DNA of 64,000 bases from Pseudorhodobacter antarcticus (lineage in GTDB: Bacteria > Pseudomonadota > Alphaproteobacteria > Rhodobacterales > Rhodobacteraceae): assembly GCF_900110135.1 (NCBI RefSeq), contig NZ_FOCO01000005.1, forward strand, positions 90,357-154,356. Reading direction: 5' to 3'. The position numbers and the translations under genes were made by a program. How positions within the stretch are numbered: the first letter of the stretch is position 1; the number at the start of each line of letters is the position of its first letter. This document shows positions 1-8,629 of this stretch, piece after piece. The notes under the pieces are model-generated. The model had not been told where the DNA came from. It saw only the letters and a list, made by a program, of their open reading frames with translations, and did not search any database.

Positions 1-1003
1 GACGGTCGATAAAGGTTCGGGCGACGCGGTTGGCGGCGACCAAATTGCGGATCACACCATTCGCGCTGTTGTCGAGCAAATAGACACCCCATTTCACGCC
101 CACGTCGATGGATGTATTGCCACCCACAGAGAGCGCGTTGATGGCATTGTGCAATGTGGTGACGTTTTCGGTGAGGGGGGTCACCACGTTGCCAGCTTCG
201 GGGGGGCAGTTGAACAGCATTGAGGCGGGGGTTGTGGTGTAGTTGTAGGGATCAAAATGCGCGTTGTGGACGCGGCTGGTGGCCGTTGGCAGGCTGGTGG
301 AGTTGAAGGCAGAATCCGGCAATTCGATGCAAGACGATGCGTTGTGTTGCGGCGTGGTGTTGAAGGAGTTCATCATGGGGCGGCCAATATTGACCTGCGC
401 GTTATAGGGCACGATGGACACCGACATGCGCCCCGGCAGCGAGCCACCCAAAACGGTGGACACAAATTCGCGGGCCGCAGGGCGCAGGTTGTTGATGCGC
501 GAGCCGTTCATAGAGCCCGAAATATCAAGCACCATCGAGATTTCCACATCCGAGATGCGCTGTTCGGCCCCTGAGTTGGAGTTGACGTTAAAATCGTCTT
601 GGCCATAGATGCCGCCGGTCATAAAGCCGACGCGCGCACGGGCATGGGCGACCACGGAGCGGAAGTTTAGCCCCTGCTGTGCATCGACGCTGGACAGGTA
701 TTGGGTCAACCCGGCCTTGGCAAAATAATCCTCGATCACCGCTTGGGCTGGGCGGTTTTGGTTCATGGCGGCGGCGGCCAGCACCGAACGGTCCAGCGTT
801 TGCTGCACTTCGGCGCGGCGCTGTTCATAGCGCATCACATCCACCGCAAAGGCGCCCATCATAAAAATCAGCACGAAAAACACGATGGCCAGAATAAACA
901 GCGCCCCATCCTCGTTCCGCGTAAAGCGGCGGGCAGCGTGGCGCGCAGCCGCCATGTGGCGGGTGCGGAGGTTTTGTGGCGTTGGCCGATGCATGCCGTT
1001 CAT
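1..1003 (-). CDS. TadG-like pilus protein with von Willebrand A domain, 3' end outside the window
   Basis: The reverse strand is open from an ATG at 1003 (preceded by AAAGGAC) to the window edge, giving 334 residues without a stop. Residues about 34-56 form one hydrophobic segment after a basic N-terminus with the motif NEDGALFILA, the layout of TadE/TadG pseudopilin-like proteins. Residues 156-170 read SMVLDISGSMNGSRI, a complete MIDAS metal-binding motif (DxSxS) that opens a von Willebrand A domain. TadG-family proteins are envelope-anchored parts of Flp pilus biogenesis. Here the gene lies about 21 kb from the main tad locus, with no tadE or tadF beside it inside the window. The C-terminus and downstream genes are missing, so operon membership cannot be judged. 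A stand-alone VWA membrane protein with another role is possible. Confidence 0.8.
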   Translation of the reverse strand, partial: MNGMHRPTPQNLRTRHMAAARHAARRFTRNEDGALFILAIVFFVLIFMMGAFAVDVMRYEQRRAEVQQTLDRSVLAAAAMNQNRPAQAVIEDYFAKAGLTQYLSSVDAQQGLNFRSVVAHARARVGFMTGGIYGQDDFNVNSNSGAEQRISDVEISMVLDISGSMNGSRINNLRPAAREFVSTVLGGSLPGRMSVSIVPYNAQVNIGRPMMNSFNTTPQHNASSCIELPDSAFNSTSLPTATSRVHNAHFDPYNYTTTPASMLFNCPPEAGNVVTPLTENVTTLHNAINALSVGGNTSIDVGVKWGVYLLDNSANGVIRNLVAANRVARTFIDR

Positions 1004-1479
1004 GATGCCGTCCTTTGTTTGGTGCGCCCGAAGAAGGTTTGGCGGGTATTGACCCGAAATAGTGAGCGCCGGACGCGACACACGTTTTCCCAAGGCCACC
1101 TGGCCTGCAAGTTGGGGCGAAAGTGTGGCGATTTTGGTCGAAGATTTTGATTTTGTATGCTGTCTGGAAACGCTGGGCGTTTGGTGGCGGCATTGTGTTT
1201 GATTGCGCAACAAAGCCGGGCTGTGGGGGCGGGCGTTTTGCAAAAACCTTATAATTTGGTTAATTGCGGCGGCAAGAAAGCAGGCGGCGAATCGCGGGAA
1301 ATGGCAGTTTTTCCTGATTGGCGGCGGTTTTCGGGCGTTAAGATTCGTCTGGATGGGGCGCGTGGGCGATTGTCCTTATTTGGGGTCTGCGTGCGAATAG
1401 AGGTGAAAAATTAAGCAACTCTGGCTATCGTGCCCGGTGTAAGCCCCACGCGGAGTGTGGGGCAGCAGGGAGAGACGTG
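1004..1479. other. Intergenic region between divergent tadG-like gene and gdh
   Basis: No convincing gene lies in these 476 bases. Open frames on both strands have unlikely compositions, no good ribosome-binding sites and no recognisable motif. The region must hold the promoters of the two divergent flanking genes. A small hairpin at 1443-1463 is listed separately. Confidence 0.6.
1443..1463 (+). promoter_or_regulatory. Hairpin immediately upstream of the gdh ribosome-binding site
   Basis: GCCCCAC (1443-1449) and GTGGGGC (1457-1463) form a perfect 7-bp stem with a 7-base loop. It ends about 4 bases before the AGGGAG ribosome-binding site of glutamate dehydrogenase. There is no T-run, so it is not a standard terminator. 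A role in mRNA stability or translation is inferred from position only. Confidence 0.4.
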
Positions 1480-2910
1480 ATGCAAGTGACCGGTGAGCCG
1501 AGCTTTCGGGATTCTGTTGATTTGATGTTCAACCGCGCGACTGCGCTGATGGACCTAAGCCCGGGGTTGAAGCAGAAAATTCAGGTCTGCAATTCGACCT
1601 ATACGGTGCGGTTTGGCGTGCGGTTGCGCGGGCAGATTGAGACATTTACCGGATACAGGTCCGTTCATTCGGAGCATATGGAGCCGGTTAAGGGTGGTAT
1701 CCGCTATGCCCTATCGGTGAACCAGAACGAGGTGGAGGCGCTGGCCGCGCTGATGACGTATAAATGCGCCTTGGTGGAAACGCCGTTTGGCGGGTCCAAG
1801 GGGGGCCTTTGCATTGATCCCCGCGCGTGGGAGCCGCATGAGTTGGAAGCGATCACGCGGCGTTTTGCCTATGAGTTGATCAAGCGCGATTTGATCAACC
1901 CCGCGCAAAACGTGCCGGCCCCCGATATGGGCACGGGCGAGCGGGAAATGGCATGGATTGCTGACCAATATGCGCGGATGAACACGGCCGATATTAACGC
2001 CAAGGCCTGTGTGACCGGCAAACCGCCGCATGCGGGCGGTATTCAGGGCCGGGTGGAGGCGACAGGGCGCGGCGTGCAATATGCGTTGCAGGAATTTTTC
2101 CGCCACCCCGAAGATATTGCGCTGGCGGGGCTTTCTGGCAGTTTGGATGGCAAGCGGGTGATTGTGCAGGGCCTTGGCAATGTGGGCTATCACGCCGCCA
2201 AGTTTTTGTCCGAGGAGGATGGCGCGATTGTCACGGCGGTGATTGAGCATGACGGCGCGATTGTGAACGACAAGGGCATCGCGATTGAGGAGCTGCGCCA
2301 GTGGATTAACAAGACCGGGTCGGTCAAGGGGTTTGCAGGCGGTGATTATGTGGCCGAAGGGGGTGCGGTGCTGGAAAAGGAGTGTGACATTCTGATTCCG
2401 GCGGCGACGGAAGGGGTGATTAACCTGACCAACGCGGCGCGCATTCAAGCGCGGATGATTGTGGAGGCGGCGAATGGCCCCGTGACCTTTGGCGCGGATG
2501 AGATTTTGCGCAAAAAGGGTGTGGTGATTATTCCCGATATGTATGCCAACGCGGGCGGGGTCACGGTGTCCTATTTCGAATGGGTCAAGAACCTGTCGCA
2601 TATTCGGTTTGGCCGGATGCAGCGGCGCGCCGAGGAAGCGCGGCATTTGCTGTTGGTCAATGAAATGGAGCGGTTGTCGGCGGATAAGGGCCTTGGCTGG
2701 ACCATGTCACCGGGGTTCAAGGACAAGTATTTGCGCGGGGCAGGCGAGTTGGAGCTGGTGCGGTCGGGGTTGGATGACACGATGCGCACGGCCTATCAGG
2801 CAATGCGCGAGGTGTGGCACGGGCGGCCGGATGTCGAGGATTTGCGGGTGGCGGCGTATATTGTGTCGATCAGCCGGGTGGCGGCGACGTATCAATCCAA
2901 GGGTCTGTGA
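1480..2910 (+). CDS. gdhA: Glu/Leu/Phe/Val dehydrogenase (glutamate dehydrogenase)
   Basis: A 476-residue cytoplasmic enzyme that interconverts glutamate and 2-oxoglutarate plus ammonia with NAD(P). The substrate site shows KGGIRYA (residues 71-77) and the catalytic lysine in GGSKGG (104-109). The conserved APDMGTGE segment follows at 147-154, and the Rossmann motif GLGNVG lies at 231-236. A GTG at 1477 is directly followed by the ATG at 1480. The ATG is chosen because AGGGAG lies 7 bases upstream. The length fits the hexameric GDH family. Leucine or valine dehydrogenase activity cannot be excluded by motif alone, but the PF-GGSKGG context and length favour glutamate. A hairpin precedes the gene and a strong terminator follows, so it is probably monocistronic. 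Confidence 0.9.
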   Translation: MQVTGEPSFRDSVDLMFNRATALMDLSPGLKQKIQVCNSTYTVRFGVRLRGQIETFTGYRSVHSEHMEPVKGGIRYALSVNQNEVEALAALMTYKCALVETPFGGSKGGLCIDPRAWEPHELEAITRRFAYELIKRDLINPAQNVPAPDMGTGEREMAWIADQYARMNTADINAKACVTGKPPHAGGIQGRVEATGRGVQYALQEFFRHPEDIALAGLSGSLDGKRVIVQGLGNVGYHAAKFLSEEDGAIVTAVIEHDGAIVNDKGIAIEELRQWINKTGSVKGFAGGDYVAEGGAVLEKECDILIPAATEGVINLTNAARIQARMIVEAANGPVTFGADEILRKKGVVIIPDMYANAGGVTVSYFEWVKNLSHIRFGRMQRRAEEARHLLLVNEMERLSADKGLGWTMSPGFKDKYLRGAGELELVRSGLDDTMRTAYQAMREVWHGRPDVEDLRVAAYIVSISRVAATYQSKGL

Positions 2911-2940
2911 GGGCCAAGCGCCTGTGATTTGAATTGTGAA

Positions 2941-2969
2941 AGGGGGCCGGGGTATTCGGCCCCCTTTTT
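2941..2969 (+). terminator. Rho-independent terminator of gdh
   Basis: AGGGGGCCG (2941-2949) pairs with CGGCCCCCT (2957-2965) across a 7-base loop, followed by TTTTT. It lies 30 bases after the gdh stop codon. Confidence 0.9.
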
Positions 2970-2990
2970 GCGGTTTGGGGTTCGATTTGG

Positions 2991-3476
2991 TTAAGCGGGC
3001 GTGAAGGTCATCGCGAGGCCGTTCAGGCAATGACGCTTGCCTGTGGGTTGCGGGCCATCATTGAAGATGTGGCCAAGGTGGCCACCGCAGCGGCGGCAAT
3101 GCACCTCGGTCCGGGTGGAAAACAGGGATTTGTCGAGTTTGGTCGACACGGCGTTTTCCAAGCTGGCGTAAAAGCTGGGCCAGCCGGTGCCGCTGTCGTA
3201 TTTGGTGTTGGACGGATAGACGGGCAGATCGCAGCCCGCGCAATTGTAGGTGCCCGCGCGCGATTCCTGAAGCAGCGGTGAGGTTTCGCCTTTGAGGCTG
3301 TTGGAGAAGGGTTTTTCCGTTGCCTCCTGCCGCAGGACCGCGAATTGGGCGGGGGTGAGGCGGGATTTCCATTCATCGACGCTGCGCGTGATTTCAAAGG
3401 ATTGCGCAAAGGCGGGCAGGGTTGTGGCGGCGGTGGCGGCCAGCGTGGTGGCGAGGAAGTGGCGGCGTGACAGCAT
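2991..3476 (-). CDS. msrB: Peptide-methionine (R)-S-oxide reductase MsrB with Tat signal peptide
   Basis: 161 residues. The N-terminus MLSRRHFLATTLAATAATT, followed by an Ala-rich stretch ending PAFAQS, is a twin-arginine signal peptide with RR at 4-5 and probable cleavage after AFA. The mature part has the MsrB zinc ligands Cys79/Cys82 (CAGC) and Cys127/Cys130 (CRRC), then GGHLGHIFNDGP and the catalytic Cys150 in RHCLNG. It should reduce R-methionine sulfoxide in periplasmic proteins. Tat export fits a metal-loaded enzyme folded before transport. It converges on gdh across the terminator at 2941-2969 and has no operon partner. The thiol system that would recycle it in the periplasm is not visible here. 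Confidence 0.93.
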   Translation of the reverse strand: MLSRRHFLATTLAATAATTLPAFAQSFEITRSVDEWKSRLTPAQFAVLRQEATEKPFSNSLKGETSPLLQESRAGTYNCAGCDLPVYPSNTKYDSGTGWPSFYASLENAVSTKLDKSLFSTRTEVHCRRCGGHLGHIFNDGPQPTGKRHCLNGLAMTFTPA

Positions 3477-3649
3477 GATATCTCTCCTATGTTATGAGGT
3501 ATATACGGGCTGTGGGGCGGAAAGTTGCATCACGATTGCGGCAGGGTTTGGTGAATGGCGTGCGGTTGCGACATGAAAGCGTCGCGGATGGGATTGTGTT
3601 TGCGGCCAAACCAGCGTTTTGTTTGCGGGTAAACAGGGGGCCTTGTGTC

Positions 3650-4900
3650 ATGCGCTATTCCGGGTTGAAGGTGATCACACAAGGGCTGTTTGGCAACAAA
3701 GGCTGGGGGCCTGCGTGGCGCAATCCGGCGCCGAAACCCGAATATGATGCGATCATCATTGGCGGCGGCGGGCATGGGTTGGCCACGGCGTTTTATTTGG
3801 CGAAAAACCATGGGTTGACCAACATCGCGGTGCTGGAAAAAGGGCATATCGGGTCGGGCAACATCGGGCGCAACACAACGATTGTACGGGCCAATTATGT
3901 GCTGCCGGGCAATTCGGAGTTTTACAGCCATTCGTTGAAACTGTGGGAGCAGATGGAAACGGAGTTGAATTACAACGTGATGCATTCCCAGCGCGGGGTG
4001 ATTAACCTGTTTCACAGCGACGGGCAGCGCGATGCGGCGGTGCGGCGCGGCAATGCGATGATTAACCAAGGCGATGATGCGGAATTGCTGGACCGTGAGG
4101 GCGTGCGCGCGTTGGTGCCGTATTTGGATTTTGAACAGACGCGGTTCCCGATTTATGGCGGGTTGCATCATAAGCGGGGGGGGACGGCGCGCCATGATGC
4201 GGTGGCGTGGGGCTATGCGCGCGGGGCGGATATGCGCGGGGTGGATTTGATCCAGAACTGTGAGGTGACGGGGATTGATATTGAGGGCGGGCGCGTAGTG
4301 GGCGTGCAGACCACGCGTGGGGCCATTCGGGCGCGCAAGGTGGGGATGGTGGTTGCGGGGCGGTCGGGGCAAGTGGCGGCGATGGCGGGGATGCGGCTGC
4401 CGATTGAGAGCCATGTCTTGCAAGCCTTTGTGACCGAAGGGTTAAAGCCGATTATCGACCAAGTGGTGACGTTTGGCATGGGGCATTTTTACATCAGCCA
4501 ATCGGACAAGGGCGGGTTGGTGTTTGGCGGAGATATTGATTTTTACGCGAGCTATGCCAGCCGCGGCAACTTGCCGATGGTGGAGCATGTGATGGAGGCG
4601 GGGATGACCCTGATGCCGATGATCGGGCGGGCCAAGGTGTTGCGCAGCTGGGGCGGGATTATGGATATGACGCCGGACGGCAGCCCGATTATCGACAAGA
4701 CGCCTGTGGAGGGGCTGTTTGTCGATGCGGGTTGGAATTACGGCGGGTTCAAGGCCGTGCCTGCATCGGGGTGGTGCATGGCGCATTTGATGGCCACGGG
4801 GGAAACCCACGCGGTGGCCAGCAAGTTTCGTTTGGACAGGTTTCGGACCGGGCATCTTCTGGATGAAGAAGGCACCGGGTCGCAGCATAATTTGCATTAA
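3650..4900 (+). CDS. soxB: Sarcosine oxidase, beta subunit
   Basis: A 416-residue flavoprotein subunit of heterotetrameric sarcosine oxidase, which oxidises sarcosine to glycine and passes the methyl group to tetrahydrofolate. The dinucleotide-binding motif IIGGGGHGLATAFYLA is at residues 36-51. A histidine pair at 173-174 (GLHHKRGGTARHD) sits where the family attaches FMN covalently. The ATG at 3650 is chosen because the usual N-terminus MRYSGLKVITQGL starts there, after CAGGGGG. The frame stays open further upstream to 3494 but that part has no family resemblance. It is the first gene of soxB-D-A-G, with 9 bases to soxD. Confidence 0.95.
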   Translation: MRYSGLKVITQGLFGNKGWGPAWRNPAPKPEYDAIIIGGGGHGLATAFYLAKNHGLTNIAVLEKGHIGSGNIGRNTTIVRANYVLPGNSEFYSHSLKLWEQMETELNYNVMHSQRGVINLFHSDGQRDAAVRRGNAMINQGDDAELLDREGVRALVPYLDFEQTRFPIYGGLHHKRGGTARHDAVAWGYARGADMRGVDLIQNCEVTGIDIEGGRVVGVQTTRGAIRARKVGMVVAGRSGQVAAMAGMRLPIESHVLQAFVTEGLKPIIDQVVTFGMGHFYISQSDKGGLVFGGDIDFYASYASRGNLPMVEHVMEAGMTLMPMIGRAKVLRSWGGIMDMTPDGSPIIDKTPVEGLFVDAGWNYGGFKAVPASGWCMAHLMATGETHAVASKFRLDRFRTGHLLDEEGTGSQHNLH

Positions 4901-4909
4901 GGGAACATC

Positions 4910-5206
4910 ATGCGCATCACCTGCCCCTTGTGTGGCCCCCGCGACCGCCGCGAGTTTTATTATTACGGATCAGAGGATTATCTGACGCAGCCAGAGGTTG
5001 GCGATTTGGACGCGGTGGATGCGCAGTTGCATTTGCGCGACAATGTGGCCGGGCGGGTGCGCGATGTTTGGTATCATGAGGCGGGCTGTGCATCGTGGTT
5101 GGTGGTGACGCGGGACACGGTTTCGCATGCCGTGGAAAAGGTGGAGCTGGTGGCCAATGTCAAAGGTATTTTGGCCAAGACGAAGCTGAAAGGCGGTGCA
5201 GCATGA
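4910..5206 (+). CDS. soxD: Sarcosine oxidase, delta subunit
   Basis: 98 residues. A zinc-binding small subunit with Cys5 and Cys8 (CPLC), and His56/Cys60 in WYHEAGCASW, the ligand pattern of this family. It caps the cofactor-binding complex and has no known independent catalysis. AGGGAACATC precedes the ATG, in line with a ribosome-binding site. Its stop codon overlaps the soxA start (ATGA at 5203-5206), indicating translational coupling. Confidence 0.93.
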   Translation: MRITCPLCGPRDRREFYYYGSEDYLTQPEVGDLDAVDAQLHLRDNVAGRVRDVWYHEAGCASWLVVTRDTVSHAVEKVELVANVKGILAKTKLKGGAA

Positions 5207-8115
5207 GGATTGACGGCAAAGGGTTGGTGGACCGGTCTGCACCTGTGCGGTTTACGTTTGACGGGGTGGCGTATGAGGGGTTTCGCGGCGATACGGTGGC
5301 ATCGGCACTGCTGGCAAACGGCGTGCGCGTGGTGGGGCGGAGTTTTAAGTATCACCGCCCGCGTGGGGTTTTGACCGCCGGATCGGAGGAGCCGAACGCG
5401 CTGGTGGAGGTGATTGAGGTGGGCCAGCAAACCCCCAATGTGCGCGCCACCGTGCAAGAGATATTTCCGGGGTTGGAGGTGAAAAGCCAAAACCGTTGGC
5501 CGAGTTTGAAATATGATGTGATGGCGGTGAATGATATGCTGTCACCGTTCCTAAGTGCTGGGTTTTATTACAAGACCTTTATGTGGCCGCGCAAGTTTTG
5601 GGAACGGGTGTATGAGCCGATTATTCGGCGTGCGGCGGGCCTTGGCAGCCTGTCGGGGCGCCATGATGAGGCGGATTATGAGAAGGCCTTTGCCTTTTGC
5701 GACTTATTGGTGATTGGCGCGGGGCCAGCGGGGTTGATGGCGGCGGTGCAGGGTGCGCGGGCCGGGGTGGACGTGATATTGGCCGACGAAAACCCGGTGA
5801 TGGGGGGGCGGTTGCTGGCGGATGGCGGCGAGATTGACGGGCGGCCTGCCAGCGTTTGGGTGGCGGAGGTGTTGGCGGAGTTGGAGGCAGCACCCAATGT
5901 GCGGTTGATGGTGCGCACGTCTGTGACCGGGGCCTATGACGGGGGCACGTTTAGCGCGTTGGAGCGCGTGGGCCTGCATGTGGCGGCGCGCGCGAACCTG
6001 CCGCGCGAGTGTTTTTGGCGGATTGTGGCGGGGCAAACGGTGTTGGCGGCGGGGGCGTTGGAACGCAGTATTGCCTTTGCGGATAACGACCGGCCGGGTG
6101 TGATGATGGCATCAAGCTTGCGGGCTTATGTGAACCGGTACGGCGTGTCGCCGGGCAAGCGGGTGACGATATTTGCCAATAATGATGATGCGCGGTTATC
6201 GGCGCGGGCGTTGATGGCGGCGGGGGTGGATGTGGCCGCGATTGTTGATACGCGGGCGGACGCGTCCACGTTGGAGGATTGCCCGGTGTATGCGGGGGCC
6301 GAGGTGGTGGGCACCAAGGGGCGGCACGGGTTGAGCGCGATCACCGTGCGGCATCGCGGTGGCGAGATGCAGATTGAAACGGATTGTTTGGGGGTGTCGG
6401 GGGGGTGGAACCCTTTGGTGCATTTGACCTGCCACATGAACGGGCGGCCGGTTTGGGACGCGGATTTGGCGGCGTTTGTGCCTGTGGCGGGTGCTGTGCC
6501 GGGGCTGCATGCGGCTGGGGCCTGTGCGGGGGTGTTTTCCACGCAGGGCTGTTTGGCGGATGGGGCGCGGGTGGCGGTTTTGGCGCTGGGCGTTTTGGGG
6601 CGCGCGGTGCGGGCGGTGGATGCGCCTGTGGCGGAGGATGCGCCGTATGCGGTGCTGCCGCTTTGGGAGGTGAAGGGCAAGGGGCGCGCTTGGCTGGATT
6701 TTGCCAATGATGTGACCACCAAGGATGTGCGGTTGGCGGCGCAGGAGAATTTTGCATCCGTTGAGCATATGAAACGCTATACCACGCAAGGTATGGCGCC
6801 CGATCAGGGGAAAAATTCCAACGTCGGCGCGTTGGCGGTGTTGGCGGATGCAACCGGGCGCAGCATTGCGCAAACCGGCACCACGACATATCGCGCGCCG
6901 TTCAGCCCGGTGTCGATTGCCGCGATGGGGGCGGGCGGGCGTGGGGCGGGGTTTGCGCCGCAGCGGTTTATGACGTCGCACGGCGCATCGGTGGACCGGC
7001 GCGCGCCGATGGTGGAGGCGGGGCTGTGGTACAGGCCCAGCTATTTCCCCAAAGGGGCGGAGACGACGTGGCGGGAGGCCTGTGACCGTGAGGTGGTTAT
7101 GGTGCGGGAGGCCGTGGGGGTGTGTGATGTGTCCACGCTGGGCAAGATCGACATTCAGGGCGCGGATGCGGCGCGGTTTTTGGATTTGGTCTATACCAAT
7201 GTGTTTTCCACGCTGCCTGTGGGGCGGGTGCGGTACGGTTTGATGCTGCGCGCTGATGGGCATGTGTTGGATGATGGCACCACGGCGCGGCTGGGGGAAA
7301 ACCATTATTTGATGACGACCACCACGGCGGCGGCGGGATTGGTGATGCGGCATTTGGATTTTGTGCAGCAGGCCTATTGCGGCGATTGGGATGTGCGGTT
7401 TGTGTCGGTGACGGAAAACTGGGCGCAGTTTGCGGTGGCGGGGCCGCGCGCGCGGGCGTTGCTTGCGTCGCTGGTATCGGTCGATTTGCCATTCATGGGC
7501 TGTTCGCGGGTTGAATTTGGCGGCGTGGGGGCGCGGGTGTTCCGCATCTCATTTTCCGGTGAGGAGGGGTATGAGATTGCGGTGCCGTCGCGGTATGGCG
7601 AGGCGCTGTTTCGCGATTTGGTGGCGCGGGCGGAGACGCTTGGCGGCGGGCCATATGGCATGGAAGCGCTGAACGTGCTGCGGATTGAAAAGGGGTTTAT
7701 CACCCATGCCGAGATTGACGGGCGCACCACCGCGTTTGATATTGGGTTGGCGGGGATGATTTCGGCGCGCAAAGATTGCATTGGCAAGGCGGCGGCGGGG
7801 CGATCGGGTTTGACAGGCGCGGCGCGGTTGCAGATGGTAGGCCTGCGGCCGGTGATGCAGGCGGCGATCACGGCGGGGGCGCATTTGTTCACGCCCGGCG
7901 ATGAGGTGCGGCGCGAAAACGACCAAGGCTATGTGACATCCGTTGGGTATTCGCCCATGATGGAAGGGTATTTGGGCTTGGCGTTTTTGCGCGATGGGCG
8001 GGCGCGGATTGGCGAAATGGTGCGTTTGGTCGATCATTTGCGCGACATTGATGTGCTGTGCGAGGTGTGCGACCCGGTGTTTCACGACAAAGAGGGGGTG
8101 AAGCTGCGTGGGTAA
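5203..8115 (+). CDS. soxA: Sarcosine oxidase, alpha subunit
   Basis: 970 residues, close to the usual length. The N-terminal part carries the ferredoxin-like fold segment GFRGDTVASALLANG and SFKYHRPRG. The NAD-binding domain starts at about residue 167 with LLVIGAGPAGLMAAVQG. The C-terminal third, from about residue 580, is an aminomethyltransferase (GcvT-like) tetrahydrofolate domain. The ATG at 5203 overlaps the soxD stop. The same frame stays open upstream inside soxD, but that part is a shadow. Together with B, D and G it makes the cytoplasmic complex that yields glycine, peroxide and 5,10-methylene-THF. The stop overlaps the soxG start by 8 bases. Confidence 0.95.
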   Translation: MRIDGKGLVDRSAPVRFTFDGVAYEGFRGDTVASALLANGVRVVGRSFKYHRPRGVLTAGSEEPNALVEVIEVGQQTPNVRATVQEIFPGLEVKSQNRWPSLKYDVMAVNDMLSPFLSAGFYYKTFMWPRKFWERVYEPIIRRAAGLGSLSGRHDEADYEKAFAFCDLLVIGAGPAGLMAAVQGARAGVDVILADENPVMGGRLLADGGEIDGRPASVWVAEVLAELEAAPNVRLMVRTSVTGAYDGGTFSALERVGLHVAARANLPRECFWRIVAGQTVLAAGALERSIAFADNDRPGVMMASSLRAYVNRYGVSPGKRVTIFANNDDARLSARALMAAGVDVAAIVDTRADASTLEDCPVYAGAEVVGTKGRHGLSAITVRHRGGEMQIETDCLGVSGGWNPLVHLTCHMNGRPVWDADLAAFVPVAGAVPGLHAAGACAGVFSTQGCLADGARVAVLALGVLGRAVRAVDAPVAEDAPYAVLPLWEVKGKGRAWLDFANDVTTKDVRLAAQENFASVEHMKRYTTQGMAPDQGKNSNVGALAVLADATGRSIAQTGTTTYRAPFSPVSIAAMGAGGRGAGFAPQRFMTSHGASVDRRAPMVEAGLWYRPSYFPKGAETTWREACDREVVMVREAVGVCDVSTLGKIDIQGADAARFLDLVYTNVFSTLPVGRVRYGLMLRADGHVLDDGTTARLGENHYLMTTTTAAAGLVMRHLDFVQQAYCGDWDVRFVSVTENWAQFAVAGPRARALLASLVSVDLPFMGCSRVEFGGVGARVFRISFSGEEGYEIAVPSRYGEALFRDLVARAETLGGGPYGMEALNVLRIEKGFITHAEIDGRTTAFDIGLAGMISARKDCIGKAAAGRSGLTGAARLQMVGLRPVMQAAITAGAHLFTPGDEVRRENDQGYVTSVGYSPMMEGYLGLAFLRDGRARIGEMVRLVDHLRDIDVLCEVCDPVFHDKEGVKLRG

Positions 8116-8629
8116 TTTGATCGCAAAGCGGCCCCTTGGGGTGGACCCTGTGGGGCATGGCGACCTTGTTTTGGCAGAGGTGGATTTGGGGCGAGTGACA
8201 TCTGTTGCGCCGTTTGCGGGGGCGGACGTTGCGCGGGTGTTGAAGCCGTTGGTGTTTCCGGCGCCGGGTGTGGTGTCATCGAAAGGCGACGCGCGGCTGG
8301 TTTGGACCGGGCGGGGGCAAGCGTTTTTGTTTGGCGCGGTGCCCGAAGGTCTGGGCGCTGTGGCCGCGCTTTCGGACCAAAGCGATGGTTGGGCGGGGCT
8401 GTCGCTGACGGGGACAGGCGCTGTGGATGTGTTGGCGCGTTTGGTGCCCTTGGATTTGCGTGCGCTGGTGCCGGGACAATGTGCGCGCACCACCTTGGGG
8501 CATATGCCGTTGATTTTGATCGCTGTTTTTGGTGGATTTGAGGTGCTGGTGTTTCGATCCATGGCGCGGTCCGCGTGGCATGAGGTGGAGCAGGCGCTGC
8601 GGATGTGGGGGGCGCGGGCACAATGCTGA
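8108..8629 (+). CDS. soxG: Sarcosine oxidase, gamma subunit
   Basis: 173 residues starting at a GTG (8108) inside the end of soxA. It begins GNLIAKRPLGVDPVG and shows the weakly conserved gamma-subunit region LSLTGTGAVDVLARLVPLDL (about 100-119). Position as the fourth gene of the sox set and length support the call. The family is poorly conserved, so order and context carry much of the weight. It overlaps the next gene by 7 bases. Confidence 0.88.
   Translation: MGNLIAKRPLGVDPVGHGDLVLAEVDLGRVTSVAPFAGADVARVLKPLVFPAPGVVSSKGDARLVWTGRGQAFLFGAVPEGLGAVAALSDQSDGWAGLSLTGTGAVDVLARLVPLDLRALVPGQCARTTLGHMPLILIAVFGGFEVLVFRSMARSAWHEVEQALRMWGARAQC

Noticed and set aside
1711..2646. 311-codon open frame antisense to gdh
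   Set aside because: Third-codon-position effect of a GC-rich gene; no motif and the sense gene is certain.
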